Origin: Flavobacterium ardleyense
Lineage (GTDB): Bacteria > Bacteroidota > Bacteroidia > Flavobacteriales > Flavobacteriaceae
DNA: 64,000 bases
Direction: 5' to 3'
Assembly (NCBI RefSeq): GCF_033547075.1
Contig: NZ_CP137891.1
Location: forward strand, 2,418,001-2,482,000
Shown here: positions 8,379-18,328 of the stretch, piece after piece
Layout: every line of letters begins with the position of its first letter
How positions within the stretch are numbered: the first letter of the stretch is position 1
The notes under the pieces: model-generated
Told to the model about the DNA's origin: nothing
Databases searched by the model: none
Seen by the model: the letters and a program-made list of their open reading frames with translations, nothing else
Translations under genes and position numbers: made by a program

Positions 8379-9857
8379 TTATGATGCTATAGATTTTGTT
8401 GATGATAAATAGTCTCCAGTAAGCAGTCTAATTTTTATACTAAATGCAGCAAAAATCAAAGTCATAAATGGACTTATGAGATTGAAAAAAGCATAAGGCA
8501 AGTAGTCGAGAGTATTTACACCTAAAGTACTTGCATGATACGCACCACAAGTATTCCACGGAATTAGTACTGAACTCACAGTTCCCGAATCTTCTAAAGT
8601 TCTACTTAAATTTTCTGGAGCAAGACCTTTATCCTCAAACGCTTTACTAAACATTTTTCCTGGCACAACGATAGCTAGGTATTGATCTGAAGCGGTAATA
8701 TTTAGCGTTAAGCAACTTCCCACAGTAGCGGCAAAAAGTCCAAAAGTAGATTTTGCCAAACTCAACAAGGTTCTACTAATTCGCGCAAGCGCACCGATTG
8801 CATCCATAATTCCACCAAAAACCATTGCGCATAAAATTAACCAAACGGTGTTTAGCATTTTCTGCATTCCTCCAGAAACATACAGATCTTTTAAAGTTTC
8901 AACTTTCGTCGGAATAATGGATTCAACAGTGATAGCATTCAAAATACCTTTATAAGCATTTTCAATTGTTAGCGTTGTTCCGCCCGAAAGCATCAATACA
9001 ATATGCGGTTGAAAAATTACTGCAAAAACTGCCGCGAGCAAGGTTCCGAGCAACAGTGCAATAAGCGGTTCGGTTTTTTTTGCAATCAATCCAATAACTA
9101 TCACAGGAACTAGAAATAGGAGCGGAGTAATATTAAATGAACTTTTGATATCATTTAGAAGTACTGAAGAATCTGCAACTCCGGAGGTTTCAACGGTAAG
9201 ACCAAGAATGATAAAAATGATGAGGGTAATAATATAGGTAGGAACTGTGGTGTACAGCATATATCTAATGTGAGTAAACAAATCTGTTCCGGCCATTGCA
9301 GGTGCCAGATTAGTGGTATCAGACATCGGCGAAAGCTTGTCACCAAAGTAGGCTCCTGAAATTACCGCTCCAGCTACCATTCCTAAAGGAAAACCCAAAG
9401 TTCCTCCGATCCCAATTAGCGCAATTCCCACAGTTGCAGAAGTTGTCCAAGAACTCCCTGTGGCGATTGAAATTATTGAACATATAAGTAAAGTAGCTGG
9501 CAAGAAAATGCTGGGATTTAAAATTTGCAGCCCATAATAAATCATTGCAGGAATAATTCCGCTTACTAACCAAGTTCCTGCAAGAGCTCCAACCATCAGC
9601 AAAATTAATATTGCTCCCGCGCTAGACTTGATATTTTCTGAAACTTCTTCAATCATTTTTGCAAACTTGACCTTATTGAAAAAGCCAACTACAGCTGCAA
9701 CTCCGCCACCTAACAATAAAATAAATTGATTACTTCCGCTCAAAGCGTCATCACCAAAGACAAACACGTTATATCCAAGCATTCCTACAAGTGCGACAAC
9801 AGGAATAAGAGCTTCCCAAATATTTAATTCTTTATTATCGGTGATTGATTCGTTCAT
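8379..9857 (-). CDS. nhaC: Na+/H+ antiporter, NhaC family
   Basis: This 492-residue inner-membrane protein has about twelve hydrophobic segments. It carries NhaC-family features such as GSSWTTSATVGIALIGIG, a GAYFGDKLSPMSDTTNL segment and ASDQYLAIVVPGKMF near the C-terminus. The family exchanges sodium for protons, or in some members malate and lactate, so substrate is not certain. It is transcribed alone; the next minus-strand gene downstream is the peroxiredoxin, which has its own -7 box. No terminator is evident between them. Confidence 0.88.
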   Translation of the reverse strand: MNESITDNKELNIWEALIPVVALVGMLGYNVFVFGDDALSGSNQFILLLGGGVAAVVGFFNKVKFAKMIEEVSENIKSSAGAILILLMVGALAGTWLVSGIIPAMIYYGLQILNPSIFLPATLLICSIISIATGSSWTTSATVGIALIGIGGTLGFPLGMVAGAVISGAYFGDKLSPMSDTTNLAPAMAGTDLFTHIRYMLYTTVPTYIITLIIFIILGLTVETSGVADSSVLLNDIKSSFNITPLLFLVPVIVIGLIAKKTEPLIALLLGTLLAAVFAVIFQPHIVLMLSGGTTLTIENAYKGILNAITVESIIPTKVETLKDLYVSGGMQKMLNTVWLILCAMVFGGIMDAIGALARISRTLLSLAKSTFGLFAATVGSCLTLNITASDQYLAIVVPGKMFSKAFEDKGLAPENLSRTLEDSGTVSSVLIPWNTCGAYHASTLGVNTLDYLPYAFFNLISPFMTLIFAAFSIKIRLLTGDYLSSTKSIAS

Positions 9858-9978
9858 TTATAAAAATTTATGCTGCAATGTAGCAAAAAATCTTGTTTTA
9901 TCTTCACGAGTTTAAAAATTCAATTATGCAGAAATTAAAGCGATAATTACGCATTTTGCCTCAAGGCAGCGCAAAAAA

Positions 9979-10000
9979 AATCCGCTTTAGAAAGCGGATT
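9979..10000 (-). terminator. Terminator of the methionine gamma-lyase-like gene
   Basis: The inverted repeat AATCCGCTTT/AAAGCGGATT is followed on the minus strand by eight T. It lies 20 bases after the stop codon. Confidence 0.88.
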
Positions 10001-10019
10001 AAATTGTATTTTCTATATT

Positions 10020-11243
10020 TTAGATAGTAGCAAAATCTTCTTTGTGAAGTACTCCAACTTCCATCATACATTGCTTCATCATTTGATAAGTGCGCTCAAT
10101 ATCATTGTCAAGACCTATAGAAAATCTGATGAGTCCATCGCTAAGTCCCATTGCTGCTTGTTCGTCCGCTGGAATTTCAGAAGAAGTTGAACTTCCTGGA
10201 GCACTAAAAAGAGTTTTATAAAAACCTAAACTTACCGCTAAGTAACCTAAGTTTTTCTCTTGCATTAATTCCATTAACTCATTTGCTTTTTCAAGACTCC
10301 CGGCATCAATCGTCATCATTCCTCCAAAACCGTATTCAGGATTAATCATTCCTTTATATAATTCGTGGCTTGGATGGCTTGCTAATCCTGGATAAACAGT
10401 TTTCAATCCGTCTTTTTCAAATCTTTCGGCAAGGTAATTTGCGTTGTGGCTATGTTGCTTGATTCGTAGGTGAAGCGTTCTAAGGTTTTTCATTACACTT
10501 GCAGATCTCATACTATCCATAGTGGGGCCTAAAAGCATACTTGCACCAGAATTTACGCATTTTAATGAAGCAATAAATTCGTTAGAAGCACAAGTTACAC
10601 CCCCTACAGTATCGCTACTTCCGTTGATGTACTTAGTAAGGCTATGAATTACGATGTCTGCTCCAAGTTTGATTGGAGAAACGGAAAGAGGTGAAAATGT
10701 ATTGTCAACAACCAATGTAAGGTTGTGTCTTTTTGCAATTTTAGACAAACCTGCAATATCTGCAACCTCAAGAAGTGGGTTACTTACAGTTTCGCAGTAC
10801 AAAACTTTTGTGTTTTTTGTTATTGCTTTTTCTACTATTTCCAAATTAGTGATATCGACAAATGCAGTCGAGATTCCCATTCTTGGTGCAAAATTTTTCA
10901 AAAACGCATAAGTTCCACCGTAAATTGTACGACTAGATACAACGTGATCTCCATTTCCGCAAAGTTGCAGTAACGTGGGAGTAATTGCACCCATGCCTGA
11001 AGCGGCAACATTGGCGCTTTCGGTGCCTTCCATCGCTGCCATTGCTCTGTCTAGATATAAATTACTTGGCGAAGAGTGTCTTGAGTATAGATAACAACCT
11101 TCTGCATTTCCTTCAAAGGTGTCAAACATTGTTTTTGCTGAAAGAAAGGTATAGGTTGAAGAATCTGAAATTGATGGATTAACACCACCAAATTCACCAA
11201 AGAATTGTAAGTCCTGAATATTATCTGCGGGATCAAAGTTCAT
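10020..11243 (-). CDS. PLP-dependent trans-sulfuration family enzyme, methionine gamma-lyase-like
   Basis: The 407-residue protein belongs to the Cys/Met metabolism PLP family. It has the tyrosine/arginine segment YSRHSSPSNLYL, the loop AASGMGAITPTLLQL, the aspartate segment LVVDNTFS and the PLP lysine near residue 204 in HSLTKYINGSSD. The substrate Arg is in the IRFSIGLD segment near the end. Family members include cystathionine gamma-synthase, cystathionine lyases and methionine gamma-lyase; the CxG-type residue of true MGL cannot be assigned securely here. The gene is divergent from an Lrp/AsnC regulator, an arrangement known for amino-acid catabolic lyases, which favours a methionine-degrading role over biosynthesis. 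Confidence 0.82.
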   Translation of the reverse strand: MNFDPADNIQDLQFFGEFGGVNPSISDSSTYTFLSAKTMFDTFEGNAEGCYLYSRHSSPSNLYLDRAMAAMEGTESANVAASGMGAITPTLLQLCGNGDHVVSSRTIYGGTYAFLKNFAPRMGISTAFVDITNLEIVEKAITKNTKVLYCETVSNPLLEVADIAGLSKIAKRHNLTLVVDNTFSPLSVSPIKLGADIVIHSLTKYINGSSDTVGGVTCASNEFIASLKCVNSGASMLLGPTMDSMRSASVMKNLRTLHLRIKQHSHNANYLAERFEKDGLKTVYPGLASHPSHELYKGMINPEYGFGGMMTIDAGSLEKANELMELMQEKNLGYLAVSLGFYKTLFSAPGSSTSSEIPADEQAAMGLSDGLIRFSIGLDNDIERTYQMMKQCMMEVGVLHKEDFATI

Positions 11244-11418
11244 AATATATAGTTTGTAGGGTTTAGATAAAATATTAAATATTATTCAAATAAAAGCAAT
11301 ACCTGATATAAAGTCAACCGAATCGCAAAAATTTAGACTTTAAAACTATTAAAATTAGATTATATAAAATATCTTTACGCTGATAACCAGAACTACGAAC
11401 TTTTAGCGAAATTATAAT
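11244..11418. promoter_or_regulatory. Divergent control region between the lyase and lrp genes
   Basis: The 175-base AT-rich space holds the start points of both genes. A near-match to the -7 box, TATCTTTA, lies at 11370-11377 for the regulator. No clear operator palindrome is seen, though Lrp sites are degenerate. Confidence 0.4.
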
Positions 11419-11877
11419 ATGACATTAGATGCAATTGATAAAAAATTATTGACGCTTTTGCAAAATGATAGCAAAGGCACCACAAAAGAGCTTTCGCTAA
11501 AGTTAAATCTATCTGTAACCGCCGTATATGAACGTGTAAAAAAGCTAGAGCGTCTTGGCATTATTGACAAGTATGTTGCTCTATTAGATCGCGAAAAGAT
11601 AGAAAAAGCTTTTGTGGTTTTCTGTCACGTAAAATTATTGCAACACACAATTGAATATTTAACCTCGTTTGAAAGTGATGTTGTCATGCTGGACGAAGTG
11701 CATGAATGTTTTCACGTTAGCGGCGATTATGATTACATATTAAAGATATACGTCAAAAACATGCAAGAATATAGAGAATTTATGGTTACCAAATTAACTA
11801 CTTTAAAGCATATTGGAAGTACACATAGCACTTTTATGATTTCGGAAGTAAAAAACTCTACTGCTTTTATACTTTAA
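11419..11877 (+). CDS. Lrp/AsnC family transcriptional regulator
   Basis: The 152-residue protein has an N-terminal winged helix-turn-helix (residues about 5-60, with LSLKLNLSVTAVYERVKKLE as the DNA-reading part). The C-terminal RAM domain (GDYDYILKIYVKNMQEYREF) in this family binds amino acids and drives oligomer formation. The divergent PLP lyase is the obvious target, probably induced by the lyase substrate. Whether it is a local or global regulator is not visible. The gene is single and is followed by lpd in the same direction with its own promoter. Confidence 0.92.
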   Translation: MTLDAIDKKLLTLLQNDSKGTTKELSLKLNLSVTAVYERVKKLERLGIIDKYVALLDREKIEKAFVVFCHVKLLQHTIEYLTSFESDVVMLDEVHECFHVSGDYDYILKIYVKNMQEYREFMVTKLTTLKHIGSTHSTFMISEVKNSTAFIL

Positions 11878-11968
11878 TTTTTCGCTTTCGCTAAATTTAT
11901 AAAGATTGCGTATTATCTACCTCCTAAATTCTCATGATAGATTTCTACAAAGATAAAAAACTACCAAA

Positions 11969-12002
11969 TTGTCTTTTAAACAAACAAAATTTCTTAATTT
12001 TG
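11969..12002 (+). promoter_or_regulatory. lpd: lpd promoter
   Basis: TTG (11969-11971), 23 bases, then TAATTTTG (11995-12002) is a full Bacteroidota promoter. It predicts a start near 12009 and a leader of about 35 nt. It also argues that translation begins at 12044, since an upstream start would lie inside the promoter. Confidence 0.7.
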
Positions 12003-12043
12003 CCACTCAAAATTTTATTAAACTAAATAATAAAAATTATATT

Positions 12044-13450
12044 ATGAGTTCATTTGATGTTGTCATTATCGGTTCTGGACCTGGCGGATATGTTTCTGCT
12101 ATTCGTTGTGCACAATTAGGTTTCAAAACGGCCATCATAGAAAAATATTCTTCCCTTGGCGGTACTTGTCTTAATGTAGGCTGTATTCCATCAAAAGCTT
12201 TGCTGTCTTCTTCTCATTTATATGAAGAAGGAATGAAGCATTTTGAGCCAAACGGAATTGAAATCACTGGAGAACTTAGAGTTAATTTCGAAAAAATGGT
12301 TGCTCGCAAACAAGCGGTAGTAGATCAGACAGTTGGAGGAATTAATTTTTTGATGAATAAAAATAATATCACAGTTTTTGAAGGAACAGGATCTTTTGTG
12401 GATGCTACTCACGTAGAAATCGCAAAAGCTGACGGTACTGCCGAAACTATTGAGGGAAAAAATATCATTATTGCTACAGGTTCAAAACCGTCTAATCTTC
12501 CTTTTATCAAACTTGATAAAGAAAGAATTATCACTTCTACCGAAGCTTTAAAACTTCCAGAAGTTCCTAAACACCTTGTAATTATTGGTGGCGGTGTTAT
12601 TGGGATTGAACTTGGACAAGTTTATTTACGTCTAGGAGCGAAAGTTTCTGTTGTTGAATATCTTGACCGAATTATTCCAGGAATGGATTCAGCTTTATCA
12701 AAAGAATTGACAAAAGTCTTGAAGAAAGCTGGAATGAAATTTTACGTTTCTCACAAAGTGCAAGGTGTCGAAAGAAATGGAGACGAAGTAGTAGTAACAG
12801 CAGAAAATGCAAAAGGAGAAACAATTACTCTTGAAGGCGACTACGCTTTGGTTTCTGTAGGTCGCAAACCTTATACTGATGGATTAAAAGCTGAAAATGC
12901 TGGCGTAAAAATTACAGACCGTGGCATGATTGAAGTAAATGATCACTTACAAACTGCTACTGCAAATATTTACGCAATTGGTGATGTTGTTCGTGGTCCA
13001 ATGCTTGCACACAAGGCAGAAGAAGAAGGTGTGATGGTTGCTGAGCTTGTCGCTGGACAAAAACCACATATTGACTACAATTTAATTCCTGGTGTTGTTT
13101 ACACTTGGCCAGAAGTTGCAGCAGTTGGAAAAACAGAAGAGCAATTAAAGGAAGCAGGTACAAAATATAAGGTTGGAAGTTTCCCTTTCAAAGCATTAGG
13201 ACGTGCTCGCGCTAGCGGGGATCTCGATGGATTTGTGAAAATTCTTGCTGACGAAAAGACAGATGAAGTTTTAGGAGTTCATATGATTGGTGCAAGAACT
13301 GCTGATCTTATTGCTGCAGCTGTAACCGCTATGGAATTTAGAGCTTCTGCCGAAGATATTTCTAGAATGTCTCATGCGCACCCTACATTTGCAGAAGCAA
13401 TAAAAGAAGCAGCATTAGCCGCGACAGAAAATAGACCATTACATATATAA
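12044..13450 (+). CDS. lpd: Dihydrolipoyl dehydrogenase (E3)
   Basis: E3 reoxidises dihydrolipoamide of the 2-oxoacid dehydrogenase complexes and the glycine cleavage system, passing electrons through FAD to NAD. The N-terminal FAD site is VVIIGSGPGGYVSAI. The redox disulfide is in GGTCLNVGCIPSK, the NAD site is VIIGGGVIGIELG, and the dimerisation domain holds the catalytic His-Glu pair in HAHPTFAEAIKEA. The ATG at 12044 gives a 468-residue protein with the flavin site at the very start, as usual. A perfect terminator follows. Confidence 0.96.
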   Translation: MSSFDVVIIGSGPGGYVSAIRCAQLGFKTAIIEKYSSLGGTCLNVGCIPSKALLSSSHLYEEGMKHFEPNGIEITGELRVNFEKMVARKQAVVDQTVGGINFLMNKNNITVFEGTGSFVDATHVEIAKADGTAETIEGKNIIIATGSKPSNLPFIKLDKERIITSTEALKLPEVPKHLVIIGGGVIGIELGQVYLRLGAKVSVVEYLDRIIPGMDSALSKELTKVLKKAGMKFYVSHKVQGVERNGDEVVVTAENAKGETITLEGDYALVSVGRKPYTDGLKAENAGVKITDRGMIEVNDHLQTATANIYAIGDVVRGPMLAHKAEEEGVMVAELVAGQKPHIDYNLIPGVVYTWPEVAAVGKTEEQLKEAGTKYKVGSFPFKALGRARASGDLDGFVKILADEKTDEVLGVHMIGARTADLIAAAVTAMEFRASAEDISRMSHAHPTFAEAIKEAALAATENRPLHI

Positions 13451-13473
13451 AAAAATTATATTTGAATAATTTT

Positions 13474-13500
13474 AAAAAACCCGTATTTTGCGGGTTTTTT
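13474..13500 (+). terminator. lpd terminator
   Basis: AAAAAACCCG and its exact complement are separated by a 7-base loop (13484-13490), with the T run on the 3' side. It is about 24 bases after the stop. Confidence 0.92.
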
Positions 13501-13532
13501 ATTTTATAAGAAATTTTTAAAATTCAATTTTT

Positions 13533-14825
13533 GTGAGAGAAACTATAAGACATACTTTAGAAAATCCAGCTCTTTTTAAACAGCAGTTACTGCAATGGTC
13601 ACAACAATTTCGCGCAATTGCATTTCTTGATAGCAATAATTTTTTGCAAAAATATACTAGCTATGGTTGTATTGTTGCAGTAGACGCATTTACTTCATTA
13701 CAAACAGATTATAGCAACGCATTTGAAGAGTTAAAAGAATACCAAGAAAAGATTGGTGATTATATTTTTGGACACTTAAGTTATGACTTAAAAAATGCAA
13801 CAGAAAATATTAAATCATCCAATTTTGATGGATTAGGATTTTCGGATCTTCATTTTTTTCAACCTAAAAAGATCTTCAAAATTCAAGATTCAGAATTAGT
13901 AATGAGTTATTTGTTTCTTTGTAACGATGAGCTTCAAAGTGATTTTGAGGAAATACTATCTGAAAAAATCAACTTAGATTCTGCTAACAAAGTTTCTGAT
14001 CTCAGTATTCAAGCACGAATTTCGGAAGAAAACTATTTGGCGAAAGCCTCCAAAGTTTTAGAACATATACAGCGAGGAGATATTTACGAAATGAATTTGT
14101 GTATGGAGTTTTTTGCAGAAAATGCTAAAATAGATCCATTTCAAATCTATCAAAATTTAAACGAAATTTCGCAGCCGCCATTTGCTGCATTTTATAAATT
14201 AAATGACAAATATTGCCTTTGCGCATCTCCCGAAAGATATATTAGAAGAGAGAACAACAAAATAATTTCGCAACCAATCAAGGGAACTGCGAAGAGAGGT
14301 TTGGAAATTATTGAGGATAATGCGATAAAGAACTTGCTTTCGCAAAATGAAAAAGAACGGTCAGAAAATATTATGATTGTGGATCTAGTTCGAAATGATC
14401 TCTCAAAAACTGCAGTCAAAAGTAGTGTAGAAGTAGAGGAGCTTTGCCAAATGTATACTTTTAAGCAAGTGCATCATTTGATTTCAACTGTAGTTTCGGA
14501 AGTAGATTCTGCTACTTCTGGAGCAGAAATTATCCGCACTACTTTTCCGATGGGAAGTATGACAGGAGCGCCAAAACTGTCGGCAATGGAAATTATCGAA
14601 AAATACGAAGAGACAAAGCGTGGACTTTACAGCGGCTCTATTGGCTATTTTGAACCCAATGGCGATTTTGATTTTAATGTAGTAATTCGCTCAATTTTAT
14701 ATAATAAAACTGCTAAATACGTTTCGTTCTCTGTTGGAAGTGCGATTACGGCAGCCTCAGTAAGTGCTTTAGAATATGAGGAATGTTTGCTCAAAGCAAA
14801 TGCAATGAGGCAAGTGCTTCAATAA
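13533..14825 (+). CDS. pabB: Aminodeoxychorismate synthase component I-like chorismate-binding enzyme
   Basis: The protein (430 residues from a GTG start) is in the anthranilate synthase I / PabB / isochorismate synthase family. The chorismate-binding core shows PIKGTAKRG, IMIVDLVRNDLS, TFPMGSMTGAPK and VGSAITAASV. The PIKGT start of the core with its Lys supports PabB (4-amino-4-deoxychorismate, for folate) over anthranilate synthase, and no trp genes are near. It is followed by tilS after 37 bases. The GTG start overlaps no better ATG, and it gives the expected N-terminal length. Confidence 0.85.
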   Translation: MRETIRHTLENPALFKQQLLQWSQQFRAIAFLDSNNFLQKYTSYGCIVAVDAFTSLQTDYSNAFEELKEYQEKIGDYIFGHLSYDLKNATENIKSSNFDGLGFSDLHFFQPKKIFKIQDSELVMSYLFLCNDELQSDFEEILSEKINLDSANKVSDLSIQARISEENYLAKASKVLEHIQRGDIYEMNLCMEFFAENAKIDPFQIYQNLNEISQPPFAAFYKLNDKYCLCASPERYIRRENNKIISQPIKGTAKRGLEIIEDNAIKNLLSQNEKERSENIMIVDLVRNDLSKTAVKSSVEVEELCQMYTFKQVHHLISTVVSEVDSATSGAEIIRTTFPMGSMTGAPKLSAMEIIEKYEETKRGLYSGSIGYFEPNGDFDFNVVIRSILYNKTAKYVSFSVGSAITAASVSALEYEECLLKANAMRQVLQ

Positions 14826-14862
14826 AAATAGCGGTATCTTTCTAACCATAATTTCAAATAAA

Positions 14863-16173
14863 ATGTTGAAGGAACTTTTTATAAAACATATAAACGAGAA
14901 TTTTAGCTTTCTTAAAAATGGAAAATCAATTATCGCCGTCAGTGGAGGACTAGATAGTATGGTGCTTCTTCATTTAACGCAAGCTGCCAAACTGCAGATC
15001 GCGGTTGCGAGCTGCAATTTCAACTTGAGAGGAGCAGAGAGCGACGGAGATTCTGAGTTTGTAAAAGAGTATTCACAACAGCATTCTATTCAAATGTTTG
15101 CAACTTCTTTTGACACTTTAAAGTTTGCCACAGAACATAAATTATCCACTCAAATGGCCGCGAGAGAACTTAGATATTTATGGTTTGAAGAAATTCGGCA
15201 AGAAAATAATTTTAATTATATTTTAACCGCGCACCATTTAGATGACAATCTAGAGACATTTCTAATCAATCTTTCAAGAGGGAGCGGAATCGACGGATTG
15301 ATTGGTATTCCCGCTATTTCAAACGCAATTATCAGACCTATTTTACCTTTTAGTCGTGAGCAAATTCTCGAGTACGCTTTACTAAATAACATTGTGTGGC
15401 GGGAAGATAGTAGTAATACTGACAATCATTATTTGCGAAATTCAATTCGACAGAAAATCACTCCCGAATTAAAAAATCTCACTGGCAATTTTTTGCAGTC
15501 ATTTCAAAATTCTCAAACGCATTTGCAGCAAACACAATCGATGGCAAGAGATGCATCAGTCTTAGTTTATAAGCAGGTAGTTGAAGTGGAGGAGAAGAGA
15601 ATAAAAATAAAATTAAGTGAATTGCTTAGGTTAGAAAACTATCAAGCGTACTTATATGATTGGCTGCACTCTTTTGGTTTTACGGCTTGGCAAGATATTT
15701 ACAATTTAGTTGGTGCACAGTCTGGCAAAATAATTACATCGCCTTTTTATAATTTGCTAAAAGATCGTGAATACTTAATTCTTTACAAGAGCGCAGAAAG
15801 TTCTAATTATTTAAGTTTTTATATTGCAAATGATGTAACGAAAGTTAATAATCCTATAAATCTCGAGTTTTCTTACGAGCCGTATGATAGCAAATTGGAT
15901 TCAAATTGTATATTTGTGGACCGCGAGAAATTGCACTTTCCACTAGAATTACGTGGATGGAGAGAGGGAGATTATATTATTCCTCTTGGAATGACTGGCA
16001 AAAAGAAATTAAGTAAATTCTTTAAAGACGAAAAAATAGCGCAAGACCAGAAAGAAAAAACGTGGTTGCTCTTATCAAATGGAGAAATTGTTTGGGTCAT
16101 TAATCACCGGCTTGACGATCGCTTTAAAGTTACTTCTAATACAACTCAAATATTAAGAATTAAATTAACCTAA
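14863..16173 (+). CDS. tilS: tRNA(Ile)-lysidine synthase
   Basis: TilS joins lysine to C34 of the CAU-anticodon isoleucine tRNA so that it reads AUA; it is essential in most bacteria. The ATP PP-loop is SGGLDS at residues 27-32, and the N-terminal domain continues with LTAHHLDDNLETFL and RGSGIDGLIGIP. The C-terminal TilS domain includes LRGWREGDYIIPLGM and the KKLSKFFKDEKI element. The stop overlaps the dsbD start (TAATG), so the two genes are translationally linked. Confidence 0.95.
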   Translation: MLKELFIKHINENFSFLKNGKSIIAVSGGLDSMVLLHLTQAAKLQIAVASCNFNLRGAESDGDSEFVKEYSQQHSIQMFATSFDTLKFATEHKLSTQMAARELRYLWFEEIRQENNFNYILTAHHLDDNLETFLINLSRGSGIDGLIGIPAISNAIIRPILPFSREQILEYALLNNIVWREDSSNTDNHYLRNSIRQKITPELKNLTGNFLQSFQNSQTHLQQTQSMARDASVLVYKQVVEVEEKRIKIKLSELLRLENYQAYLYDWLHSFGFTAWQDIYNLVGAQSGKIITSPFYNLLKDREYLILYKSAESSNYLSFYIANDVTKVNNPINLEFSYEPYDSKLDSNCIFVDREKLHFPLELRGWREGDYIIPLGMTGKKKLSKFFKDEKIAQDQKEKTWLLLSNGEIVWVINHRLDDRFKVTSNTTQILRIKLT

Positions 16174-18242
16174 TGAAAAAACTGTATTTTTTATTTTTTG
16201 CACTTGTAGCTTTCAGCTCATTACAAGCCCAAATTTTAGACCCGTCCAAATGGACTAGCCGAACAGAGAAAATTTCCGGAAATGAATTTAACCTAATATT
16301 TGAAGGTACAATAGAAGATGGTTGGCACATTTATTCGCAATGGACGCCAGATGGAGGTCCTTTACCTATGGAAGTTACCATCAAAAATGCAAAGAATAAT
16401 TTCCAACTCATTGGAAAAGCACAAGAAAGTAAAACAAAGAGACAGTTTAATCCAGTTTTTGAAGTTGACGAAATATATTGGGATAAAAAGGTTACAATTA
16501 CTCAAAAAATTAAAGTAATTAACGAAAAACTAGCTTCGATTGACGCCGTCTTAGAATTTCAAATTTGTAAAGAATCTTGTATCAATCAAGATAAAAGCTT
16601 TACGTTTAAACTTCCAAAAATTGTTCTTCCTGCCGCAGCTGATGGACCTGAAGTAAAGAAGGAAGAAGTACCAAATGAAAAAATAACTGAAATTGTGGCA
16701 ATTGACACTGCTGCAGTAGTGACAGAAACAGCTGTTACTTCTACTAATGCAGAAGGTGCGGTTGCACTGCAGAAAGCTGAATCAAAACAAAACGGTCCAG
16801 AAAGCAGATCAAAAAAGGATGAGAGTAAAGGATTATTAATGATTTTCTTTCTTTCGTTCTTGGGAGGATTCGCAGCATTGCTTACACCTTGCGTGTTTCC
16901 GATGATTCCAATGACTGTAAGTTTCTTTACAAAACAAAGTAAAACAAAAGCACAAGGAAAACGCAATGCGATTATTTATGGACTATCAATTATCGCAATA
17001 TACTTAGTTTTAGGTTCTGTTGTTACCGGAATATTTGGAGCAGAAGCCCTTAATGCACTTTCTACAAATGTCTGGTTTAATGTGATTTTCTTTCTACTAC
17101 TAGTCGTCTTCGCAGTTTCTTTCTTGGGCGCTTTTGAAATTATGTTGCCTAACTCATGGGCAAATAAAGTTGACAAGCAAGCAGATAGAGGCGGAATCGT
17201 TGGTATCTTATTTATGGCACTTGCTCTTGCAATTGTATCTTTTTCTTGTACAGGACCAATTGTAGGAACTCTATTAGTTGAGTCTGCATCCAAAGGTGGA
17301 ATTGCTCCAATCATTGGGATGTTAGGATTCTCAACCGCGCTTGCGTTGCCATTTATGTTATTTGCAATGTTCCCGGGATGGTTAAACTCTATGCCAAAAT
17401 CTGGTGGATGGTTAAACACTGTAAAGGTATCCTTAGGATTTCTTGAGCTTGCTTTGGCTTTCAAATTTTTGTCAAACGCAGATCTTGTTTTGCAATTACA
17501 TTATATTGAAAGAGAAGTATTCTTAGCAATTTGGATTGCAGTATTTGGTGCTTGGGCTTTATATCTTTTTGGAAAAATTACCTTACCGCATGACAGTCCA
17601 TTGACGCATATTTCTGTAGGTAGATTATGTTTAGGTCTAGTTGTTTTAGCATTTACAGTATATATGATTCCTGGATTATTTGGTGCGCCACTTAAATTGA
17701 TTAGTGCATTCCCACCACCGCAAACGTATAGCGAAAGTCCAAATGGCTTTATGGGCGGAGGCGGATCGGCACCAGCCGAATCAGATTTACCAGAATTTGC
17801 AGAGTATGGTCCTCACGGAATAGTTTCGTTTACAGATTATGAAAAAGGGATGGCTTACGCCAAAAAAATAAACAAACCAGTACTTATCGACTTTACCGGA
17901 TTTGCTTGCGTAAACTGTAGAAAAATGGAAAACAATGTCTGGACTGATCCTCACGTATTAAAAGTTTTGAAAAATGACATAGTTTTGATATCTCTATACG
18001 TTGATGACAAAAGAGATTTGCCAAAAGAAGAGCAATTCGTGTCTCCAAATAGCGGAAAGAAAATCGTTACAGTTGGAAATAAATGGAGTGATTTTATAAT
18101 CCATAGATACGAAACTAACACACAACCTTTCTATGTACTCGCAGATGTTGAAGGTAATAACCTCAATGATCCAATTGGATATACTCCCGACATTGAAGAA
18201 TATAAGAAATGGCTTCAGGAAGGTATTTCAAACTTCAAATAA
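16173..18242 (+). CDS. dsbD: Thiol:disulfide interchange protein DsbD
   Basis: DsbD moves electrons from cytoplasmic thioredoxin across the inner membrane to periplasmic thiol proteins. All three parts are present in 689 residues: a signal peptide, an N-terminal domain with the pair in QICKESCINQ, an eight-helix centre with Cys in TPCVFPMIP and SFSCTGPIVG, and a C-terminal thioredoxin domain with GFACVNCRKME. A Lys/Glu/Ala-rich linker (about residues 150-215) joins the first two parts. The start codon overlaps the tilS stop. A strong terminator follows. Confidence 0.95.
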   Translation: MKKLYFLFFALVAFSSLQAQILDPSKWTSRTEKISGNEFNLIFEGTIEDGWHIYSQWTPDGGPLPMEVTIKNAKNNFQLIGKAQESKTKRQFNPVFEVDEIYWDKKVTITQKIKVINEKLASIDAVLEFQICKESCINQDKSFTFKLPKIVLPAAADGPEVKKEEVPNEKITEIVAIDTAAVVTETAVTSTNAEGAVALQKAESKQNGPESRSKKDESKGLLMIFFLSFLGGFAALLTPCVFPMIPMTVSFFTKQSKTKAQGKRNAIIYGLSIIAIYLVLGSVVTGIFGAEALNALSTNVWFNVIFFLLLVVFAVSFLGAFEIMLPNSWANKVDKQADRGGIVGILFMALALAIVSFSCTGPIVGTLLVESASKGGIAPIIGMLGFSTALALPFMLFAMFPGWLNSMPKSGGWLNTVKVSLGFLELALAFKFLSNADLVLQLHYIEREVFLAIWIAVFGAWALYLFGKITLPHDSPLTHISVGRLCLGLVVLAFTVYMIPGLFGAPLKLISAFPPPQTYSESPNGFMGGGGSAPAESDLPEFAEYGPHGIVSFTDYEKGMAYAKKINKPVLIDFTGFACVNCRKMENNVWTDPHVLKVLKNDIVLISLYVDDKRDLPKEEQFVSPNSGKKIVTVGNKWSDFIIHRYETNTQPFYVLADVEGNNLNDPIGYTPDIEEYKKWLQEGISNFK

Positions 18243-18270
18243 CAACATGATTATTATTATTAATTCAATA

Positions 18271-18302
18271 AAAAAGCAGCTTTCTCAGGAAAGCTGCTTT
18301 TT
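18271..18302. terminator. Bidirectional terminator between dsbD and the racemase-like gene
   Basis: A perfect 14-base stem (AAAAAGCAGCTTTC and complement) with loop TCAG, flanked by A and T runs, sits between two convergent genes and can serve both. Confidence 0.93.
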
Positions 18303-18328
18303 TGCATTATATATATTTGGCGAAAGCC

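Noticed and set aside
11969..12043. Upstream 25-codon extension of Lpd
   Set aside because: It begins with TTG that is the -33 box of the promoter and adds residues before the FAD site not seen in the family.
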